A DNA stretch of 64,000 bases from Jeotgalibacillus terrae (GTDB lineage Bacteria > Bacillota > Bacilli > Bacillales > Jeotgalibacillaceae): assembly GCF_016908195.1 (NCBI RefSeq), contig NZ_JAFBDK010000001.1, positions 285,500-349,499 of the forward strand, in the 5' to 3' direction. The notes below the pieces were generated by a model, which was not told the origin of the DNA, did not search any database, and worked only from the letters and a program-made list of their open reading frames with translations. Both the position numbers and the translations under genes were made by a program. Below, one piece after another: positions 59,741-64,000 of this stretch; the stretch's first letter is position 1, and the number at the start of each line of letters is the position of its first letter.

Positions 59741-61003
59741 ATGGCTGTTAAACCACTTGCATACAGAATGCGGCCGGCTGAAATTAATGAAATCATCGGG
59801 CAGACCCACCTCGTTGGAGAGGGAAAGATTATCAGAAGAATGGTTGATGCAAACCAGCTGTCATCGATGATTTTATACGGTCCTCCCGGAATTGGTAAAA
59901 CGTCTATTGCCTCAGCCATTGCAGGCAGTACGAAATATGCTTTTAGAATGCTGAATGCGGTGTCCAACAATAAAAAAGATATGGAAGCAGTAGTACAGGA
60001 AGGAAAAATGTCTGGCAGAGTGATTCTGCTGCTTGATGAAGTCCATCGTCTCGATAAAGCAAAGCAGGATTTCCTGCTTCCACACTTAGAGAGTGGAACA
60101 GTTATCCTCATCGGGGCGACGACGAGTAATCCTTATCATGCAATTAACCCCGCGATCAGAAGCAGAGTCCAAATATTTGAATTAAAACCGCTGAATGCAG
60201 AGGAAATGAAAGCTGCTGTTGAACGGGCGATTCATGATGCTGACAGAGGATTTGGAGATAAGAAGATTAAGATTTCAAAAGAAGCTGTCAGTCACTTTGC
60301 CACAGCAAGCGGCGGGGATGTCAGAAGTGCCCTGAACGCACTTGAACTTGCCGTATTGTCATCAAAAGAAGATGATGAAGGTAGCATAACCATCTCACTT
60401 CAGACTGCAGAAGAATGTCTGCAGAAAAAATATTTTTCACATGATAAAGACGGTGATGCCCATTATGATGTGATGAGTGCATTTCAAAAATCAATACGCG
60501 GGAGTGATGCCAACGCAGCTTTGCATTATCTTGCAAGGCTGATTGAAGCGGGAGACCTGCCGACGATCGCACGCCGCCTGCTGGTCATTGCATATGAAGA
60601 TATCGGACTCGCCAGTCCCCAGGCAGGACAGAGAACACTTGCAGCGATTGAGTCTGCTGAGAGGCTTGGCTTTCCTGAAGCAAGGATTCCACTGGCAAAC
60701 GCTGTCATTGAATTATGTCTGTCTCCAAAATCAAATTCAGCCATTTCAGCGATCGAAAGCGCTCTAGCTGATATCCGTAAAGGAAAAGCGGGTGCTGTTC
60801 CCGACCATCTGAAGGATGCTCATTACGAGGGAGCTGAAAAAATGGGTCGCGGTACCGAATACAAGTATCCACACAGTTATCCGGGCGGATGGGTTGCCCA
60901 GCAATACTTGCCTGACACGATAAAAAAAGCTGTCTATTACGAACCGAAAGAAACCGGTAAATTCGAACAGGCATTAAAGCAGATTTATCAGAAATTAAAA
61001 TAA
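59741..61003 (+). CDS. rarA: Replication-associated recombination protein RarA (YrvN)
   Basis: A 420-residue AAA+ ATPase with Walker A YGPPGIGKTSIASAIAG, Walker B LLDEVHRLDKAKQDFLLPHL, sensor GATTSNPYHA and the tetramerisation C terminus. It remodels stalled forks and interacts with SSB. It is like B. subtilis YrvN/RarA. GGAGGAG precedes ATG 59741; the gene is divergent from cymR. Confidence 0.97.
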   Translation: MAVKPLAYRMRPAEINEIIGQTHLVGEGKIIRRMVDANQLSSMILYGPPGIGKTSIASAIAGSTKYAFRMLNAVSNNKKDMEAVVQEGKMSGRVILLLDEVHRLDKAKQDFLLPHLESGTVILIGATTSNPYHAINPAIRSRVQIFELKPLNAEEMKAAVERAIHDADRGFGDKKIKISKEAVSHFATASGGDVRSALNALELAVLSSKEDDEGSITISLQTAEECLQKKYFSHDKDGDAHYDVMSAFQKSIRGSDANAALHYLARLIEAGDLPTIARRLLVIAYEDIGLASPQAGQRTLAAIESAERLGFPEARIPLANAVIELCLSPKSNSAISAIESALADIRKGKAGAVPDHLKDAHYEGAEKMGRGTEYKYPHSYPGGWVAQQYLPDTIKKAVYYEPKETGKFEQALKQIYQKLK

Positions 61004-61034
61004 GGCCGGGACAACATTGTCCCAGCCTTTCTTT
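61002..61034 (+). terminator. Terminator of rarA
   Basis: AAGGC-GGGACAA (61002-61014) with TTGTCCC-GCCTT (61017-61029), then TCTTTG. It may also serve the convergent ABC operon. Confidence 0.8.
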
Positions 61035-61062
61035 GTCTAATTAGTTCACTTGTATATCGTTT

Positions 61063-62004
61063 TTATGAAGCGATATCTCTTTTCGTAAATACAGTAAATG
61101 CAAGCGTCATAAATACCGCGAAATAAATCACAAGCATAATAATGGAAAACTGCATGGTCATACCATCAACAATCGGCATATTCATTTCATACTGCGAAAG
61201 GTTGGTATTTGCAAACAGACTGTATTTTGCCCAGTCATAATAGGCTGCAATAAATCCTGTTGCCGTTCCGCCTACAAATAACAGAAACAGACTGATTCCA
61301 ATAGCCAGCGAGCTGTTACGGAATACAGCTGAAATCATAAATGCCATTGTTGTCAGCATAATCACATCAAGAGAATTGAAAAGATATAGTCTTACAACAT
61401 ACGCGGCCATACTTTTTTCAACAACCTGGCCATCCTCAAATACTAAGCGGACAGAAGAACCAGGGTCGAAAAAGATCAGACCCAATATGACAGAAATCAC
61501 GGCTGTAATTGCAACAAGGCATAAACCAAATGCGCCCACGGTGATGAATTTAGATAAAAGGATTTTCCATCTGGCAATCGGCCGGATCATCAGCAGTTTG
61601 ATTGTCCCCCATGAAAACTCACTTGCTACAATCCCCGAAGCCACAACAATTGCAAATAACCCTATAAGAGAGATAAGGAAAGTACTGTTTTCAAGATAAG
61701 ACCAGAATGTATCCATTGTATTTGGCGCAATGTCATTTTCAAGCGCATATTCGTTAATTGCAATTCGTTCTGCCGGATCGTCACCCATAAATCCAGCTTC
61801 ACCGGTTTCAATCATCTGCTCGAGTCTGGCATTATCTGCCTGCAGCTGCTCCTGCCACGTCTGATTCTGATCTTCACCAATAGAATTGATGAACAGCATA
61901 ATGACTGTTGCAGCAATCGCTGCTAAAACGACTGCCCCGATCATGACATAAGTAGCTGCTCTTGAAAACAGCTTCATCCATTCATTCCTCATAAGATTAA
62001 ACAT
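61063..62004 (-). CDS. ABC transporter permease (ABC-2 type)
   Basis: A 313-residue membrane protein with an N-terminal TM (MIGAVVLAAIAATVIMLFIN), a large outside loop (residues 45-100) and about five more TM segments in the C-terminal two thirds. It is like the permeases of antibiotic or bacteriocin-type export pairs. It overlaps the ATPase gene by 8 nt. The substrate is unknown. Confidence 0.93.
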   Translation of the reverse strand: MFNLMRNEWMKLFSRAATYVMIGAVVLAAIAATVIMLFINSIGEDQNQTWQEQLQADNARLEQMIETGEAGFMGDDPAERIAINEYALENDIAPNTMDTFWSYLENSTFLISLIGLFAIVVASGIVASEFSWGTIKLLMIRPIARWKILLSKFITVGAFGLCLVAITAVISVILGLIFFDPGSSVRLVFEDGQVVEKSMAAYVVRLYLFNSLDVIMLTTMAFMISAVFRNSSLAIGISLFLLFVGGTATGFIAAYYDWAKYSLFANTNLSQYEMNMPIVDGMTMQFSIIMLVIYFAVFMTLAFTVFTKRDIAS

Positions 62005-62932
62005 GAGCAGGTTCCCCCTTTTGTTCTGATGTTACTTCGAGGAACCTGTCTTCAAGTGATTTAGCAGCTTTTGCAGCTCCGAACACAGATAATCCTTCTT
62101 CTACACACCATTTAATAATTGCCGGTATCTCTTCTTTTTTACAATTAATCAGCAGGTCATCCTGTACAAGCTTGATTTCAAATGCAGGAAAAGCCTGTCT
62201 CATGCTATCTGCAATTTGCGCTGCACCTGAGATTTCAATTTTATAGACATGGGACTGGTTACCGACAAAGTCCTCAATCAGCTGAACATCTTTCAGTTTA
62301 CCGTTTTGAATAATACCGATCCGGTCACACATCATTTCCATCTCTGAAAGCAGGTGACTCGATACAATGACAGCCATGTCACGTTCTCTTGCAAGTCTTC
62401 TTATGTAATCACGGATTTCACGGATACCTGCCGGGTCCAGACCGTTAGTCGGTTCGTCAAGAATCAATACCTTCGGGTCATGCAGAAGACTCTGCGCAAT
62501 ACCGAGGCGCTGTCTCATACCTAATGAATAAGTTTTCACTTTATCGTTGATGCGTTTTTCAAGTCCGACGAGCTTAACCACCTCATCGATTTTTTCTTTT
62601 GAGATCCCTTTATACATACGTGAGTAGTGAATAAGGTTTTTGTACCCGGACATAAATTTGTACATCTCAGGATTTTCCACGATTGCACCTACGTGCTGGA
62701 CCGCACCTTCAAAATCGTCTTTCACACTTTTACCATTTACGATAATGTCACCTGATGACAGTTTCATCAGCCCCACAATCATACGGATTGTTGTTGTTTT
62801 ACCTGCACCGTTAGGACCAAGGAACCCAAATACCTCACCGCTGAAAACATTAAATGAAATGTCGTCTATTATCGTTTTGCTGCGTATCTTCTTTGTGACA
62901 TGTTTTAATTCCACTACTGTCTGCTGACTCAT
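61997..62932 (-). CDS. ABC transporter ATP-binding protein
   Basis: A 311-residue ABC ATPase. Walker A GPNGAGKTTTIRMIVGL, signature YSLGMRQRLGIAQSLLHD, Walker B VLILDEPTNGLDPAGI and the H-loop VSSHLLSEM are intact. The C-terminal domain (residues 220-300) is the CcmA/BcrA-type extension. With the permease it forms an export pair; the substrate is unknown. GGGGAG precedes ATG 62932. Confidence 0.95.
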   Translation of the reverse strand: MSQQTVVELKHVTKKIRSKTIIDDISFNVFSGEVFGFLGPNGAGKTTTIRMIVGLMKLSSGDIIVNGKSVKDDFEGAVQHVGAIVENPEMYKFMSGYKNLIHYSRMYKGISKEKIDEVVKLVGLEKRINDKVKTYSLGMRQRLGIAQSLLHDPKVLILDEPTNGLDPAGIREIRDYIRRLARERDMAVIVSSHLLSEMEMMCDRIGIIQNGKLKDVQLIEDFVGNQSHVYKIEISGAAQIADSMRQAFPAFEIKLVQDDLLINCKKEEIPAIIKWCVEEGLSVFGAAKAAKSLEDRFLEVTSEQKGEPAHV

Positions 62933-62998
62933 TTTCCACTCCCCTTTTTTCTTATTACTATGTGTTACGCATATAATGGAAAAAAGTTTCAGACAAAA

Positions 62999-63026
62999 TA
63001 AAAAAACGGCTGAATCGCCGTTTTTT
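62999..63026. terminator. Terminator between tcdA and the ABC operon
   Basis: AAAAAACGGC (63001-63010), loop, GCCGTTTTTT (63017-63026), bidirectional. It overlaps the last bases of tcdA. Confidence 0.85.
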
Positions 63027-63783
63027 ATCTGACTGTTTTAATTTCAATATCTTTTAAGAATTCTCTCATCACATAGCTTGCTGCAATTAAACCTGCTGCT
63101 GAAGGTACAAATGCATTTGATGAAGGCGGCATTTTAGCTTTTCTGATCGGTGCGTTTTCTTTTCCGACTGTTTTATTGACTTCTTCACGCGTTACGATCG
63201 GACTTTCATCTGAAAAGATCACCGGAATTCCTTTTTGAATACCGTCTTTTCTCAGGTGTTTTCTTATTATTTTCGCAATTGGATCTGTATGCGTTTTTGA
63301 AATATCTGCAATCTGGAAACGTGTCGGATCCATTTTATTTGCAGCACCCATACTTGAAATAATCGGAATGTTTCTGTTCAGACATTCTTTCATCAGATGG
63401 ATTTTATATGAAATCGTATCTGAAGCATCTACAACGAAGTCGAGTCCGTAACTGAAGAATTCTTCATACGTTTCTTCTGTATAAAACATCTTCAGTGAAT
63501 GGACTTCACATTCAGGATTAATGTCTGCAATTCTTTCTTTCATCAGATCTGCCTTTGGCTGACCCACTGTTGAGAGAAGTGCAATGATCTGGCGGTTGAC
63601 GTTTGTAATATCCACATCGTCTTTATCTACAAGGATTAAGCGGCCGACTCCGCTTCTCGCGAGGGCCTCCGCTGCAAATGAGCCTACTCCTCCGATTCCG
63701 AGAACTGCTACTGTTTTACCTTTTAAAAGATCAAGTCCTTCTGACCCGATCGCAAGTTCGTTTCTTGAAAATTGATGAAGCAT
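63025..63783 (-). CDS. tcdA: tRNA threonylcarbamoyladenosine dehydratase TcdA (YrvM)
   Basis: A 252-residue ThiF/MoeB-like enzyme (Rossmann GIGGVGSFAAEALARSGVG, Arg NRQIIALLSTVGQPKAD, and catalytic region DFVVDASDTISYK). It cyclises t6A37 of ANN tRNAs with ATP. It is like YrvM next to aspS in B. subtilis. No zinc Cys pair is seen, as in other TcdA proteins. Confidence 0.96.
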   Translation of the reverse strand: MLHQFSRNELAIGSEGLDLLKGKTVAVLGIGGVGSFAAEALARSGVGRLILVDKDDVDITNVNRQIIALLSTVGQPKADLMKERIADINPECEVHSLKMFYTEETYEEFFSYGLDFVVDASDTISYKIHLMKECLNRNIPIISSMGAANKMDPTRFQIADISKTHTDPIAKIIRKHLRKDGIQKGIPVIFSDESPIVTREEVNKTVGKENAPIRKAKMPPSSNAFVPSAAGLIAASYVMREFLKDIEIKTVR

Positions 63784-63883
63784 GTAATCAACTCCGTTAA
63801 TTGGATTTGCGCCTTTTAGAATAGCTTATTATCGTGCTGGATGCAACTTAAATCCGATAACTCTGCCCTTAATTAGAAGCTCT

Positions 63884-64000
63884 GTTAAAGTTGGCTGTTG
63901 ATTTCCGCTCCAGGGGGAACGCTTTCCGCAGGGCGTGCGGTGAGCCTCCTCGCGCTTCGCGCTGCGGGGTCTCACCTGTCACGCTTCTCCTGCTGGAGTC
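63884..64000. repeat. Interspersed palindromic element, copy 3 (cut by the window edge)
   Basis: Starts with GTTAAAGTTGGCTGTTG, as copies 1 and 2, and continues CGCTCCAGGGGGAACGCTTT and CTGCGGGGTCTCACCTGT, shared with copy 1. It contains GCGGTGAGCCTCCTCGCGCT, where copy 1 has a different spacer. It lies upstream of tcdA, in the tcdA-aspS gap expected from B. subtilis. Confidence 0.85.

Overview
The window is a chromosomal segment of a spore-forming, competence-capable member of the Bacillales. The evidence is gene content and order: lepA, spoIIP, gpr, rpsT, holA, yqzM and comEC-EB-EA, then the yqeM-to-yqeG block, sda and sigK, then the yrr/yrv block (mtnN to tcdA). This matches Bacillus subtilis closely but in a more compact form. 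A Planococcaceae/Jeotgalibacillus-like bacterium is my best guess, at low confidence.

Bases 1 to about 28150 are the right part of a temperate phage; its left end lies outside the window. Three genes run rightward: a CI-like repressor, an ImmA-like protease and a tyrosine integrase. Almost everything else runs leftward from the lysogeny switch near 26 kb, in this order: Cro-like and HTH proteins; small early genes and a KilAC antirepressor; replication genes (DnaD-like initiator, G39P-type loader, DnaB helicase, RecU); a C5-cytosine methyltransferase; a chain of tiny coupled ORFs; an ArpU-type late regulator; packaging (HNH, P27 small terminase, large terminase); an HK97-type head (portal, protease, capsid); head-tail joining proteins; and a PBSX-like contractile tail (sheath, tube, XkdN chaperone with a -1 frameshift extension, tape measure, baseplate). 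A partial tail gene runs off the left edge. Lysis genes and the far attachment site are not in view. The phage is a mosaic of an HK97 head on a PBSX-type tail. It sits just downstream of lepA, where hemW/hemN is found in B. subtilis.

Bases 28180-43000 hold, mostly leftward, translation factor LepA, the sporulation and germination proteins SpoIIP and Gpr, S20 (rpsT), DNA polymerase III delta, the ComE DNA-uptake proteins, and an eight-gene operon for ribosome maturation, NAD and shikimate metabolism (yqeG-yqeH-aroE-yhbY-nadD-yqeK-rsfS-yqeM). Bases 43000-44140 hold the sporulation checkpoint gene sda, preceded by two perfect DnaA boxes, and an uninterrupted sigK.

Bases 44140-64000 hold mtnN, yrzA, yrrS, greA, udk, trmR, mltG, yrzB, ruvX, yrzL, a T-box-controlled alaS, recD2, a TPR protein, then mnmA with its cysteine desulfurase and the Rrf2 regulator CymR (a sulfur and tRNA-thiolation group). 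The segment ends with rarA, an ABC exporter pair and tcdA. A short interspersed palindromic element occurs three times (32.8, 47.5 and 63.9 kb), once as an internally deleted copy. Many leaders and terminators are legible and are annotated individually.
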